This document shows, piece after piece, positions 1 through 14,082 of a DNA stretch of 64,000 bases. Position numbers and translations under genes: made by a program. Within the stretch, counting starts at the first letter, position 1; each line of letters begins with the position of its first letter. The DNA is from Letharia columbiana (Eukaryota > Ascomycota > Lecanoromycetes > Lecanorales > Parmeliaceae), in assembly GCF_014066305.1 (NCBI RefSeq), contig NW_023501056.1:852865-916864 (forward strand). The letters are read 5' to 3'. Below the pieces are notes generated by a model that was not told the origin of the DNA, searched no databases, and was given only the letters and a program-made list of their open reading frames with translations.

Positions 1-164
1 CTCGATGAAAGATCGTGATAATTTCGTGATCTTTTTATGCAGCAGCGTGAAGTTATGCTTACCAAAATCGTCTCGACTACACTGCTCCGCCTACTCTCTG
101 CTATCGACAGAATGCCATACATGCCGCTAAATCAGATTCATGACCCATTTATGTGCTTCGCGGA

Positions 165-1570
165 TTATGTATCATCAGCATGCCCGTTTAGCCCATTAGT
201 CTCCTCTTCTTTGACTCCCTCTGCCTCATCCTCTTCTCCTCCTTGTCCATCTACCCCATTAGTCTCAATCGCCGCCTGTCCTCCAACGCCCTCCAACCGC
301 TTCTTCTCATTCTCCTCCCGTATTCTCTCCGTTTCTCGCCTCATGCTTTCCATGTCCCACTCATCTACCTCGTCTTCTGCATCATCCTCTTCTGCATCAT
401 CCTCTTCTGCATCATCCTCTTCTTCGCTTTGATCCTCTTCTTCGCTTTCATCCTCCTCTTCACTGTCTTCCCAGCCTCCCTTCTCAAACATGGCTCTTCC
501 CGTAGCTTCCTTCGCCTGCCGAGCCTCGTCTTCTGCAGCTTTCTTATCCAGCCGCTCTTTCTTCCATTTGGCAAAACTCTCTGGTGTTACGGGCGTGAGA
601 GTGCCGGTAAGTTTATGCCTTTCTGATTCCAAAAAGTCTTCTAATGTTAGTGTTTTCAAGGGCGATTTGTCCATTAAGGCTTTCTCTGCGGCGCGCTGCT
701 CTTTTGTTTTCAAGACAAAACCCGGTGGGAGAGAGTGCTTATACATGCACTTATCGCCGCCGTTGGGACAGGTCCAAAACCAGCCGTATTTGCCCTCTTC
801 GACCGCAGAGGTGAAGTATTTGCAGACTTTGTCGGTGGTGGTTTTGGGGTTGCCGTGTTTGGACATGACGACTTGCCTTAACTTCTCTGGTTGCAGAACC
901 GGGATCAGCAAGTGCTACTGGGGGCAGCTGCACGAAAGCCTGTGAACGTTGCGACTGACCTTCGTCCCACTCGGCCATATCATCTTTCTTCTTTGCTTCG
1001 TCTTCCCCTTCCCGCGTGTCCTGATACAGGTTTTTCTTCTCCCCTTTCCTCTCCACCGACAGATCATGGCTGAATTTGCACTTCTTTCCCTTCTCGCAGT
1101 TTCCTTGCTTATAAAATGTACACACCACCGTCTTCGGATCCACCCCAAAAGGCACCTTTTGTACTTGCACCGGCTTGAATAACTCAGCTGTTTCTCGTTT
1201 TGCTTGTTCTGAGGCGGCTTTGTCCTTTTCTCGTTGCGCTTTGTCGGCCTCTTTTCGTTTTTGATCGGGAGTTTTGGCTTGGGCGGCTTGGGTTTGGATC
1301 TGTTGAATTTGTTTTTGGGCTTGGGCTCCTTTTTTCTGTGGTTACTCTTCCATCAGTATCGCAAATCGCGGCAAGGATAAGTCAATGGATGCTGTATCGA
1401 AATGGAGAGGAGGGCTTCGCTGGCTCGGCTCACGTTTTTCATGCCAAAGGTCTAGAAGATAAGCGTCAGTAAGGTCTCCAAGGCGGGTAATAGGGGCAAA
1501 TGCTCGCCTTGTCTGCAACAACCTTCGTCGACGAAGGCTTGGCCTTCTTCTCCTCTTTTTTGGGAGGCAT
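165..1570 (-). CDS. TMA46: TMA46/DFRP family CCCH zinc-finger protein
   Basis: Four exons on the minus strand: 1508-1570, 1434-1451, 960-1335 and 165-886, giving 392 residues. The family (yeast Tma46, human ZC3H15/DFRP1) binds and stabilises a DRG-type GTPase and associates with ribosomes. Seen in the sequence: an MPPKK start, the conserved DKTFGMKNKKG block rebuilt exactly across introns 1 and 2, a first CCCH finger ([19 protein letters not shown]), the [19 protein letters not shown] block rebuilt across intron 3, and a second finger ending in DKCMYKH, followed by an acidic coiled tail. Intron 1 (1452-1507) has a GC donor instead of GT. Exon 2 is only 18 nt. Intron 3 is 73 bp. The length and block order fit the family. 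Function is inferred from homology remembered, not searched. Confidence 0.9.
373..417 (-). repeat. 15-bp coding minisatellite (3 copies)
   Basis: Three perfect tandem copies of a 15-bp unit (tcttctgcatcatcc on the plus strand). They lie in the last exon of the TMA46 homologue and encode repeats of Asp-Asp-Ala-Glu-Glu in its acidic tail. Further GAG/GAA-rich codons follow. In-frame length change here would only alter the acidic tract. Confidence 0.9.
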
Positions 1571-2092
1571 AGTTGAAGATGGAGATAAACAGAGGGTTGA
1601 CGTGAATGATTAGGGGGGGAAGGGAGCAGAGTAAATTGGGAGATCAGAAAGCAGGCACTATCATGGTTTGGTAGCAGATATCTTGGTCTCTAAAAGGTCG
1701 CTTCTCGCTGTGTAATAGAAGTAGTCGATATGACAGCTGAAGGCGCGGAGAAAAGTCACAGTGGTGGGGAACTGTAGAATCTTTGTAGGGCTGACCGATC
1801 AGCTACGGTGTGCCATAAAGTTTCTAAAGCCAAGCTCCAGGACGCCGTAGTCCGGCTGGCAGTTTACTGACAACTATACCTACTCTTTCTCTCCTCCCTC
1901 TACCAAAACTCCAATAACAAGGTCATAATAGGGTAATCACCCAGATCCATATCCTACTGTGAAGTGGCTTGAACCAGACCTACGGTTGTAAGACTCACCC
2001 ATGCCACGAAGTAAATTGCTGCTAATACCGTCCCAAGCTTCAATTTCCCTTCTCCAAGCACCTTCAGCCACTCGAACGCTCTTTTCTCCACC
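1571..2092. other. Intergenic, divergent promoters of TMA46 and OST4
   Basis: 522 bp between two divergently transcribed housekeeping genes. No convincing reading frame is seen. The stretch just before OST4 is pyrimidine-rich and CAAG-containing, as is common at fungal transcription starts. It is presumed to hold both promoters; no specific site is claimed. Confidence 0.5.
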
Positions 2093-2275
2093 ATGATTTC
2101 CGACGACGATCTCTACACACTCGCCATCTTCCTTGGCTCCTTAGCTATGCTCCTCATCGTTCTCTACCATTTTCTCGAAGTCAACGCCATAGAAGAGGGA
2201 TCTACACAGTCCGAGGAGAAAGCATCTTCGAAGGCAGCGTCACAAGCACAAGCTAACCCTACGGCGAAGTCATGA
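2093..2275 (+). CDS. OST4: Oligosaccharyltransferase micro-subunit Ost4
   Basis: A single-exon 60-residue protein. Ost4 is a very small membrane subunit of the ER oligosaccharyltransferase that helps hold Ost3/Ost6 next to Stt3 for N-glycosylation. The start MISDDDLYTLA matches the known Ost4 start (MISD-Q-L--LA), followed by one transmembrane helix at about residues 9-27 (LAIFLGSLAMLLIVLYHFL). Yeast Ost4 has 36 residues; this one adds a polar Ser/Glu/Ala-rich tail of about 30 residues. The ATG follows a pyrimidine-rich stretch ending in CACC. The gene is easily missed because of its size. Confidence 0.88.
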   Translation: MISDDDLYTLAIFLGSLAMLLIVLYHFLEVNAIEEGSTQSEEKASSKAASQAQANPTAKS

Positions 2276-2696
2276 TCAGGGGAATGGGATGAGCTAAGCA
2301 GAACTGCGTAGGCCGCGGGGCTGGGCCCGACATCTACACAGTACATGGTGGTGGGCAACGCTACCATAGCAGGCCGAAGGACCTCTTGTATGCCAGACTC
2401 GACTGGCTACATGTATAAGGCTCAGTATGGCAGCACACCGTCTTAGAGTACGTAAGATTCTGCAAAAGCGAATAATGGATAGGCCATAGTTAACCCCGTT
2501 TGCGCGACACTCCATGCGCTGAGCGCAAGTCGCGTCTCCATGTTTGACAATTGAGGAGACCCCAGACACTCGGGATAAAAATTCAAATCTATCCATATAC
2601 CATTGAAAACCTCATTCCCTGCATACTACTGCTCTAATACTCTCTTGGCATTCTTGGGTCCACGCTGTCTTCCTCAGTCCACGTTCAAGATTCAGC
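2276..2696. other. Intergenic
   Basis: 421 bp holding the 3' region of OST4 and the promoter of the next secreted-protein gene. No coding signal is recognised on either strand. Confidence 0.5.
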
Positions 2697-3428
2697 ATGC
2701 ATAAGCCAAGGTTTTTTTCGTTCATCTCGTTCCTCCAATTGCTTGCAGTTTGCGGGGCAGCATCGCCACAGTCCTCCAACAACCAGGACATGGGCTTACC
2801 ATCTAGCTTGAGATATCCTTCATTTCCGACTACATCTCTCAACGCGTGAGTCTCCACCACTGTCTCCAATATACCAGCCCAAGTAACGCAGACGTTCCAC
2901 ATCTAGCTCGATTACCAAAACGGCCCGACGCTTCTACATCACCGACACCCAGCTAGCAATAGACTTCTGGCATCAAGCACCCTCCATCCCCCGCGAAGAC
3001 GTCCTCATGTGCGTCATCGAAGGCTTCTCGAAAATATTCGGCACCAACCCTGCCGAGATGATTCCCGGTCTCAGCACCTTCTATTACCAAAAAGTCTCCT
3101 TCATACACGTCCAGGACCTCAATCCAACCGTCGGGAGGGCGCACACGTATCAGGATTTGGCAAATACGCTAAGGGGCATTGGGGAGTACATGACGCAATA
3201 CAATGCGTTTTGGACCAGTGAGTTTCAGGTGTGGGCAATAACCCCGACGGCGGAGGTAAAAATTGGGAGTGGGGGAGTAGGTGGGAAGATGATGTTGCAG
3301 GCGACGGATGCTGTGAGTACTGAGTTGGGTGCTCAGACAGGGACACCTGCATGCAATCGTGGGAACCGGCATTGTGTGACATGATGAATGCTTTTCGGAG
3401 ATAGGTGCTGGTCTGGACAGCCCGGTAG
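2697..3428 (+). CDS. Small secreted protein (fungal family, unknown function)
   Basis: Three exons proposed: 2697-2845, 2907-3312 and 3405-3428, giving 192 residues. The start has a signal peptide: MHKPR then the hydrophobic core FFSFISFLQLLAVCGA. Intron 1 is GTGAGT...CTAG and joins the frame cleanly to ASITKTARRFYITDTQ. Intron 2 (GTGAGT...ATAG, 92 bp) leaves a short last exon ending VLVWTAR; if it is not used, the frame runs to 3384 with a different tail. The mature part has the layout beta region, IPREDVLMCVIEG helix, later helix YQDLANTLRGIGEYM, then a strand FQVWAITP and a Gly-rich end. The gene at 45433 has the same layout. I know no function. The first intron is well supported, the second less so. 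Confidence 0.65.
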
Positions 3429-5246
3429 AGCAGAAAGAATTGGTGCCTGGAAAAGACTCAACTACGGGGTTGGAAATGTCTGCTTCATTCCTCATATGCA
3501 ACGACACAAGTCCTTCAAGCGAAACTATGTGGAATATCTGCCACGAATCACTTGGACTTAGACTGCCTTTCCTCGAAAAGGCTTGAAATGAGTCTGCGAC
3601 GTTTCAAGACCAGCACTTTTAAGAAGTAGTCTCTTGTTTAATCTTCTCTATCGCGGCTCAAAGTCTACGAAGGAACGCCTGGTGTCACTGTTTTGACTTC
3701 CACCACTCTTCGTTCTCCTATTCTAGCTACGCAACACTGATAGTTGCGCAGTCATGTCTTGCGACCTCCCTGCTGGCGATGCTTTGGGAGTACTTCTTAG
3801 TAATAGCCTGTCGCAATGCGCAGCGTCGCACAAAATGGCGCTCCAAGGCCGATCACAGGGTCGCCTTCTACCTCGTTGGCAAATAGAATTGGAAGAAGAG
3901 ATCCCATAGCTATTGGGCGGATGGTGATGCGGTGGATATGCCGATTAGCCTGGATCGAAGACTGGTTGCGTGTAGTGGAGCTGATGGGAGGTTAAATGTT
4001 TAAGACTGGAGAAAGGGCAGTTTGAGGGGGATGGTTAAGACGGGTCTCAGGTCTGACACCGATGCAGGTATCGTCGCTGATACAGAGTCAGTCTTAAAAC
4101 AATCGAGTGCTGTGACTTCTTACATCTTAACAGCCAGCCTTGGTGGCGGACGGGTTTCAAACATGAAATGGATTAAGGTAGCAATTGATTCCCTTGGGCA
4201 CAACAGCGCTCCAGACAGACCTAGTCGCCTCATCAAACAGAGCAACAACTAGGGAGAAGATTGTAAATTGATTGGACGTCATTGCTTCTTGCTCTATGGT
4301 GGCCCGCCTGGGTGGCGCGAAAGGCCCAAACGACTGCCTTTGCCCTGTTTCAGTGACGGAAACATGATACTTAGAGAGAGGCTGAGGAAATTCCCTCCCC
4401 CATCGGGCGACCATTTCAAGATGTTTATAAAGGGCATGTCTCGCTCTGACATTGATGGTCATACTTCATCAGACTCCTTCATTACAATCCGAAACAGATC
4501 AGCCACATCGAGACGCGGACGCACAGACACACGTATTACTCATTCAGCCAAAGAGACTTATACACTCGCATACACAAAATATCAAAGTACGTCCTTCAAA
4601 CAATGTGTCGCTTGCTTTATGACTGACACGGCTTCAGCGAGGATGTGCAATCAACACCAATCCTACTTCAATTGCGGACACGCGGTCAAGTCCATGCCTG
4701 AGCAATGAGACACTGCTGGAGGATGCCGTGACTGTATGGATACAGAAACTGTGTAAGCGACCGAGCCAGACGGGCAATATCCTTGAAGTTTCGATAGATT
4801 GCTGATATCTGTCGATAGGCGCGTCCTTAAGCGCTATGAGTGCAGTTCGTCCCTTCGATGCCTATCTATTTCGCATCCATTACTGATCGAATACTAGCGG
4901 CTTGCTTTGCAGCAGCCGTTCGGGCTGCAACGGCTCGGTACTGTTACCAGGCTTTTGAAAAGCAGGTAGTAGTAGCTTCTCAGTATCAAAAGCAGCGAGA
5001 TTTATTGAGGATGGAATTGGATGAAATCCAGCGCTGTGTTTTCAGCAAGGCATCACAGCAAAAGAGCGGTTAGCGAGCCAAGGAAGCATGCTAGGAAGGA
5101 CAGTTGAATGCCTGGATCTTTGAATCAAAAAGACACCATATTAGAAGATTTTCAGAATCAGATATTCCCTTCTTCATCTAACCTTATAACAACGTGAGCA
5201 TGCATCGGCCGTTAGTCGCATCTTGCCTTCGAGGATCTCATTAACA
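3429..5246. other. Intergenic with weak open frames
   Basis: 1.8 kb without an assured gene. Frames at 4022-4252 and 4268-4708 lack protein-like composition. Between about 4619 and 5073 there are several short cysteine-containing open stretches, described separately as a candidate decayed gene. Confidence 0.5.
4619..5073 (+). pseudogene. Possible small cysteine-rich gene remnant
   Basis: From ATG 4619 the plus frame reads a short protein with spaced Cys/His residues (MCNQHQSYFNCGH) and then meets TGA at about 4706. The same frame continues after the stop with a CRDC motif up to a GTAAGC donor. A possible intron ends at GATAG before 4820. A second open stretch, 4840-5073, encodes a helical segment rich in Gln and Lys. 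Another frame through 4638-4800 is also open, so the true structure is unresolved. It could be a pseudogene, a misread spliced gene, or chance. Confidence 0.25.
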
Positions 5247-8098
5247 TCACATCATACATCCCCCCTCCTTCGAACTCCCCACCTCACTGACCCCTAGTCT
5301 AATCTTCCTCCTCTCGCTGCCACCACCAACGCTGCCACCCACCAGGCTCGACCAAGCTTCAACCATCCATTCGTACCACACCTTCCTGTTGTCCGTAGCG
5401 CGGAAGATGGAGACAGTAAGGGTGGAGCCATCGGGGGTGTAGAGCGGTGTCTATGTACTCACGTCAGCGTACCTAGTAACAGGGCGGCCAGGAGAAGGGT
5501 GGGGGGGTGGGGGAAGACTTACTTTCAGTGGGAAGAAGATCGGGAACCAACTCATCATCTCCGGGCTCTTCTCATCCATGTTGAGCGGATTTGTACTTAG
5601 CTCAACCCCCGGATACAGCGTCGCTTCAAAGTATCCCGCAAGCCCGTGACACACAGCCCGATCTCGCAGATTGAAACTGAGACGAGCCTGCCGGGTGTTG
5701 TGGGTATTTTCGGAAGACGCAGGAAGCGTTTCCATAGGACCGTGGCTAAATGACCAGACGGGGAGGACGTTGGGCACAGGAGTCGGTATTGCGGAGCTAT
5801 CCGTAGCAGATGAAGTCGTACTGGGACGCGAGGTCGTGGAGAGATAGTCGATTGCGTGTAACATCACCACGTAAGGTGTGTTTGGCGCTTCTTTGTCAGT
5901 CATTGTACGGGCTAGGATATCGGCGTGGAGTTTAGGAGCCGCAATGGGGGTTAGATAGGCTGTGTAGGAGGCGGGGATTGAGATTCCGTGAGTGGGGTTT
6001 AGCAGAGGGAGGATGCCGTCGAGGCATTCCGGTGAGAGCTCGTTGTCGGCGAAGGAGCCCAAGAGTTCGGAGATGAGGATGTCGATGGGGCCGTGGCTTA
6101 CTGTTCGGTCAGTGGTGGAGGCTACGGCAGAGAATTGGTTCTGGCTAATGACTATGCTACCGTTTTCATCGCGAGGTGGCGGCCACTGTCCTGTATAGCC
6201 AGAAGGTTGGGTTGCAGTTTCTCGTAGCGGTCCTTTCCAAGATCGCATATCCGACTTGACAAGATTGACGCAATTGCTCCATCTTTCTTCATTATGTCGT
6301 TGCAACAGCACGAAAGCGTTTGGATTCTTCTCCACGGCCCACATGTCGATCGGCACACCCTCGCTCTCGCTAGCTAGCAGTGCTTTCGTGACCAGTGGAC
6401 CCCGTCCAGCACCCACAACAGCCACAACGACTCGGCCCTCCGGCCCTGAAGCAGGCTTGCCTTGCTCGCGCCAGTCAATCAGAGCCTGAGCGATGGCTTG
6501 ATAGTACAAGTCATACTTGACAGGGTCTTTCTCAAAAACTTCGTATGTGATGCTTTCCAAATTGTCGGTTAATGGCTGCAGAGGTGATTGTAGATAGTCT
6601 TGATAGCCGGCACCGAAGCGCTGGAGCAACGTCTTGGGAGGCTGCTTGCGCTGGAGATAGCGGAGGTAATTGAGATGAGGCGTTGGTCCGACATTCTCGG
6701 ACTTCCTGCTGTCTTGTCGCCAGATCTGGCTTGCTTCGGCAGGCGTGGGTGCGGATGCGAAGGGCCCAGCTGCTTCGCTAGACGGTTGCCAGCCATTGGC
6801 CACAGTTGTGCTGGGTTCGGGCCTTTCGGGTGCAGGTATGGAACCAACGTCCACGAGGAGGATCCACGGAGCATTGCGGATGCGCATGTACTGGGTCAGT
6901 AGTTCTTGATGGCTGTGAGTGAAGGCGGGATGGCCTGTGGCATTCTGAAAGAAAGTCTTCTCACTGAAACAAATGAGGCGCAAGGGCTCTGAGTGCCACC
7001 GAGAGCGGACGCTGAGAGGTGGGAGATGCGAGGGCACCGAGAGAGCTATGTTCATTATTAGCAGCCGCTTGTTCTCAAGGCCTGGCTGACGTTATAAGAG
7101 ACCATATGGGAAGTAGGTACCTCAGGAAAGATGCCACGAGATCACCACAAGGCTCCAAAATCCAACACTGCCGGCCATGAGAGCTAGCAATACGGAAATT
7201 CCGTAGGAAGGGTGTAGGCGATGGAAATGAAGATGTGTTTCTATTCTTACCTACGAAAAGCCTAGCATTGTATGTACATAGCGTCCTTATGACGTTCCAT
7301 GCATCCCATGTGCCGAAGAAGTCAAACCTCGTAGACCTCTTACGCCTCACGTTTGCTCCATCATCATTCTGATCCGATTCTCTCACTGCTCCTCTCGTAG
7401 ATTCCATGGAGCCTCTGCTGCTGTGCCCTTCTGAGAGTCCCATATATTTTGCTCTTGCTTCCTTGGCCAAACTTCCCTCGACTTCGTCGCTGTCTTGCTC
7501 AGGATCGTCCATCATGGGTAGCATTATAGAGAGTTGTATGTATTGTGCGATCTTCAAAGCTTCCTGGACGGCGTAGGCGTATTGTGTCACGCCTTCGCCA
7601 TGGAGCTTGCTGTGATGCAACTTTGGACTGGGTAGTATTATGTTTCCTATTCCACAAAATGCTGCGTATGCCACTTCTAATTCCAGGACTTGACGAGATA
7701 GGCAGTATATCACCGGATCTGGCGAACAAAGATCGATCCAAGGGCTCACCACGGCGAGTAGATGGGATACGGTCGCGCCCGGAGCCAACGGTGTGTCAAC
7801 TGGCGACAGAGAAGGTATAGTCGGTACCGACAAGTCCGTGCCTGGGTTCTTCTCCAGCTCCGCGATGTGAGTGGATACGAGGGTAAGCACTCGCGTGTGA
7901 AAACTTGGAGTTGTGATAGGGCTAGTAAGCATGTCATACTGGGAATTGATTAATTTCTCATCATGCCGGATCTGTTATTCGACAACTCACATTACAAGCA
8001 TGGGCTTGCTCCAGGAATTCTGGAGTGACTCGTACGCGTTTGCTGTCATGGTGTCCAATCCAAAAGGTGGGGGTCCAATCTTCTGCTGGTGAATCCAT
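5247..8098 (-). CDS. Protein arginine methyltransferase PRMT5 (Skb1/Hsl7 type)
   Basis: Four exons: 7991-8098, 7251-7938, 5523-7045 and 5247-5450, giving 840 residues. PRMT5 makes symmetric dimethylarginine on histones, Sm proteins and cell-cycle regulators. Exon 1 encodes the N-terminal WIGHHDSKRV region and joins in frame to YDMLTSPITTPSF of the TIM-barrel domain. The Rossmann core has motif I VVGAGRG at about residues 476-481 and the catalytic double-E loop SELLGSFADNE (Glu near 592 and 601). After the last intron (72 bp, GTAAGT...ATAG) the C-terminal beta-barrel ends with a family-typical NRKVWYEW. Intron 2 is 205 bp and begins GTAAGA after ARLFV. An insertion rich in charged residues (RRKRST) sits in the barrel domain. 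All phases close exactly. Divergent neighbour: PRP43. Confidence 0.93.
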
Positions 8099-8410
8099 CC
8101 TGCTGGAGTGAAGAGATGACAATTGGAGTGATTCGGCGATAGTAGAACGTGAAGTAAGACGGTGATCATCTACGTAGAAGCTAAAGCATTATCCTCACAT
8201 ACCAAAGAACAAAGAACAAAAGACAACAGAGATCAAGGAGTGTATGTGCCTGGGTGCCTTGCCTTCGCAGCAGATTGGACCCTTATTAGCCGCAATTCCA
8301 GTCAGGACTAGCGCGATATCAGGCCGAGTTCAGCCTTACAGAAAATAGTTGACGGCGTAATATGCACCAACTCTGCACTTTAAATTAGCAAACTCTATCA
8401 TTCTTTCGCC
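8099..8410. promoter_or_regulatory. Divergent intergenic promoter PRMT5/PRP43
   Basis: 312 bp separate the two start codons of head-to-head genes. Both products touch RNA splicing (PRMT5 methylates Sm proteins; Prp43 releases the post-splicing lariat complex), so shared control is plausible. No individual binding site is claimed. Confidence 0.55.
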
Positions 8411-11097
<2,687 letters not shown>

Positions 11098-12490
11098 GAA
11101 TTGGCCATGACTGGTAACACCTGCGGAAAGATTTTGCCATGATTATCTGAATACACTTCGGATCCGCCATCGTTGGTCCAGCGGTGCTCTGTGCATAGCT
11201 CTCAACTACATAGCGGGAGAACACCATGCAATACAGACTCACCTGAAAGAAGAGTGGCCCGCTGCAAGGTTCTCATATCCTTTCGTACGAAGCTTTCGCA
11301 GTTCAGCTCACCGGCAGTTCTCTATTTGAGGTGTGCGATACGTGTATGACTCTCCTGGTCCGACGTGTTCAACAACGTTGATCAGACCCAATGTGTCGGG
11401 CAGGCCGGTAGGGGCGGACCCTGAAGAAGTGGCCGTCGCAGCGGTGGGAGTCCTTCGGAGTTTACCGCAAAGGACAAGGCCCCTTCGTCGACACAGTACC
11501 CTGTCTAGACCACTTCTGCATATCCAATCAATGCCAAGTTTCCTGCACTTGAGTGCCGTGAGATTACCATGACGTCTATGAAACACGCACTCGCCATCTC
11601 GTCATGCGGGCGTTCATTTTTTTGGTCCGATGAAGAGCTGCCTACTACTGTAAGCATCCATATCTTTCCTCCACCAGGCCCTCCTTCAGAACCATAACCA
11701 AATGGATACAAACGTCACGTAGTCCTGGTATCTTGCCCTTTCTCCAGAAACCCATCCAGGGTCGCCCGGATCTTCTCCCCACCCCTTTCTTCATGCATTG
11801 CGCTCAGTATTCACGGAGTCGGCTACACATGCTGCTGCATTGTTTGATTTGTCCCCCACTCAAGCCTTGTAACAGCACCACCTTCCCAGTCCGTGGGTGC
11901 GAGCAAGATCGGCACCGGAGGGCGAAGGTCGGACCACCGGACTGGAATGGCGATGCAGGAGTTGGGGCTGTGTGGATCAGGTAGCTCGTGCTGTTCCGGC
12001 CGACGCTACGTCTTGTGCTGGCTGCTTCTACGAGGAGGATCGGCACTTCTTGCAGTGGGGTGGCGAGGATGATGAGTTGTTTGGACGCCAGACCCGGATG
12101 GAGGGTTGAGAGTGTGGGGGACGAAAATTTTCTCCTGGTCAGCGGTGCCTTTGTTGGTACCGAACGTGTGCTGGAATAGGTACGTTCAGAGACGTCAGCG
12201 CTTAAGATTTCGACTTCTCCGTACGAACTCTTCCGCGGAGCCGCGGCTGACTTTCACGCAGTAGGTAGGCATGTTTTCGGCACGTGTTGGGCATAGGGAG
12301 TGCGGTGCGGCTTGGATGGCGGTGGGCTTGAATGTCTCGTGTTGGGGCGCTTTGTGCGTGTGGATGTTGGGTTTCATTTACTACCATCGCTACGATGTTC
12401 GTTTCTGACTCGGTGCTTCTTTTGCTGTGGTGCTGCTTTGGACAATGTAGACGCTCGGGGCGCTTTTCTTCTTGTTACTTCTTGGCCACT
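11098..12490. other. Intergenic, no assured gene
   Basis: 1.4 kb. A minus-strand frame is open from about 12250 to 11804 without any ATG and with Ser/Thr-rich, non-conserved composition. Short overlapping frames near 11308-11711 and 12195-12387 look like chance. Nothing is recognised. Confidence 0.45.
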
Positions 12491-13041
12491 TCATGCGCCC
12501 GATCGGCCTGTTTCCTCCTCATCTTCCTCGTCCTCTGAATACTTCACCTTCTCCCAGTCGTCCTCGTCCTCCTCAGCTGCCTCCTTGTTCTTGTCCTCCA
12601 TCATCTTCACATCGTCGTCCAACTTCTTCTTGTTCTCCTCCCTTCTCTTCACATTCTCTTTGTCACTTTGTTCTCTGATTGCAAGCTGAGCGAAGATCAA
12701 TTCGTACTTCGAGGGGTATGGCCCTAGGACTGATAAGCTGTTGATGCGCCCCAACGGGACCATCTGAACGACGTACGGCATCTCCGACCTGGCACCTCAT
12801 CCGTGCTGATGACCAAATGTTAGTCCTGAAGACCGCATGAATGAGCAGTAGTGGTGTGGTGACTCACCAAGCACGATCTCCCTCGGTACAGGCTTCGCTA
12901 CTTTCACAAATATTTCTAAGCAGCAATTACGGGACATAGGTAGAGACGGGAGACGTACTTGGCGACCGTGTCGCCTGTCCCATGGGGTTTCCTGTAGGCA
13001 TCGCCCGGTTTGCCGTCTTCTTCTGACGTGTGCGAGGACAT
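12491..13041 (-). CDS. Hypothetical small protein with acidic Lys/Glu tail
   Basis: Proposed exons 12959-13041, 12868-12915 and 12491-12788 give 142 residues. Best supported is the last exon: MPYVVQMVPLGRINSLSV, then a helix YELIFAQLAIREQ, a long charged coiled segment of Lys and Glu, and a very acidic end. The second intron (79 bp) has a GTGAGT donor, a GACTAACA branch-like site and a CAG acceptor. The first intron would be only 43 bp (GTACGT...TTAG) and is the weakest point; a different upstream arrangement is possible. I do not recognise the family. Confidence 0.45.
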
Positions 13042-14082
13042 GCTGGATGAGAAATGTCAGTAGTGAGTGCAATGACGCGTATCCCAGACGGTGTGCGTTG
13101 CAAGTTTGGCCGCCTATGTCTCTGTGTCTGGAAGTTACTAGCTTGCTGATGGTGCCGATGGATGGAGTAAAGATGCGTGTCTGTGTCTTTGAGCGGCTGA
13201 TCCGTCGGGGATAGTTGTGTCTGGATATAAAGAAGTCAAGTGAAGAGAGAGGTAGCGATGCCTTTTATACATCCTGCGACGTTCGCCTGATCCACGGCGT
13301 TGCATGCACAGCCTGATTCTTGACCCCGTGTTTCGGTCTCTGGAGTCCGATTCGGCCAGCCATACCGGTCGGATATCCGAAACTTCCAGCTACGGCAGCA
13401 GGCAGCCTGAGGGTACGGAGTCGTGTCGTCCAATTGTTCTAGGCGGTCGCCTCATGACATTCGCCTTCTAGGCTTAATACTGCATCATATATGGGCAATC
13501 AAGCTTCGAGGTAGGCAGCCTAAGGGTGAAGGATCATATTGTTCAATCTTTATTTTAGCCTTCGTTTCGCATATCTCACCTTGTGGGCTTAGGTGAAGTC
13601 GATACCATATCTGAAGTGTTTCAGCAGGTACTAAGATGTCAGAGGATAGAAGGTCTCGATATCGGACCTTTAACATTGTTGCATGGCTACATTTCCTTGG
13701 AGTCCTAGGGCAGGCTTTCAAGGGGCTCTTCGTTTGGGCGTTTGGGAGTGTCTTGGCGCAGGGGTATGAGAATATGGCTGTCCAGGCCGGTAGTGCCCAG
13801 TCCATACACATACGGCTGTGTCGGTGTTCGCGTCGTGTGCTATTCATCAAGATATAAGATAATTGAATGGCATCTCAAAGGTCTGTCCTTGCGACTGATA
13901 CATTTCGTTGGCCACTATCTGGCGCTTCTCCCTACCTGGATGTTTTAGGAGGATCCTTTGACTCGCTCGGTCTTGACATACAAAACCATGTACTCCGGTA
14001 AAATCCCAAGGCCCTCAGCCAGCCAAGCGGGCCGAGATGAGATAGAGAAGTAATCCTTCGAGACCAGGCGCAGACACACTGA
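13042..14082. other. Intergenic
   Basis: 1 kb. Frames at 13236-13433, 13485-13850 (minus) and 13636-13857 (plus) overlap each other and have no family features. No gene is called. Confidence 0.5.

Noticed and set aside
4268..4708. 146-codon plus-strand frame as one protein
   Set aside because: The first hundred codons have no protein-like character; only the short cysteine-containing end seemed worth noting.
11804..12250. Minus-strand frame open for about 149 codons
   Set aside because: No ATG, Ser/Thr-rich low-information composition, and no neighbouring exon with proper splice sites.
13485..13850. 121-codon minus-strand frame
   Set aside because: A plus frame over the same bases is equally open and neither has a recognisable feature.
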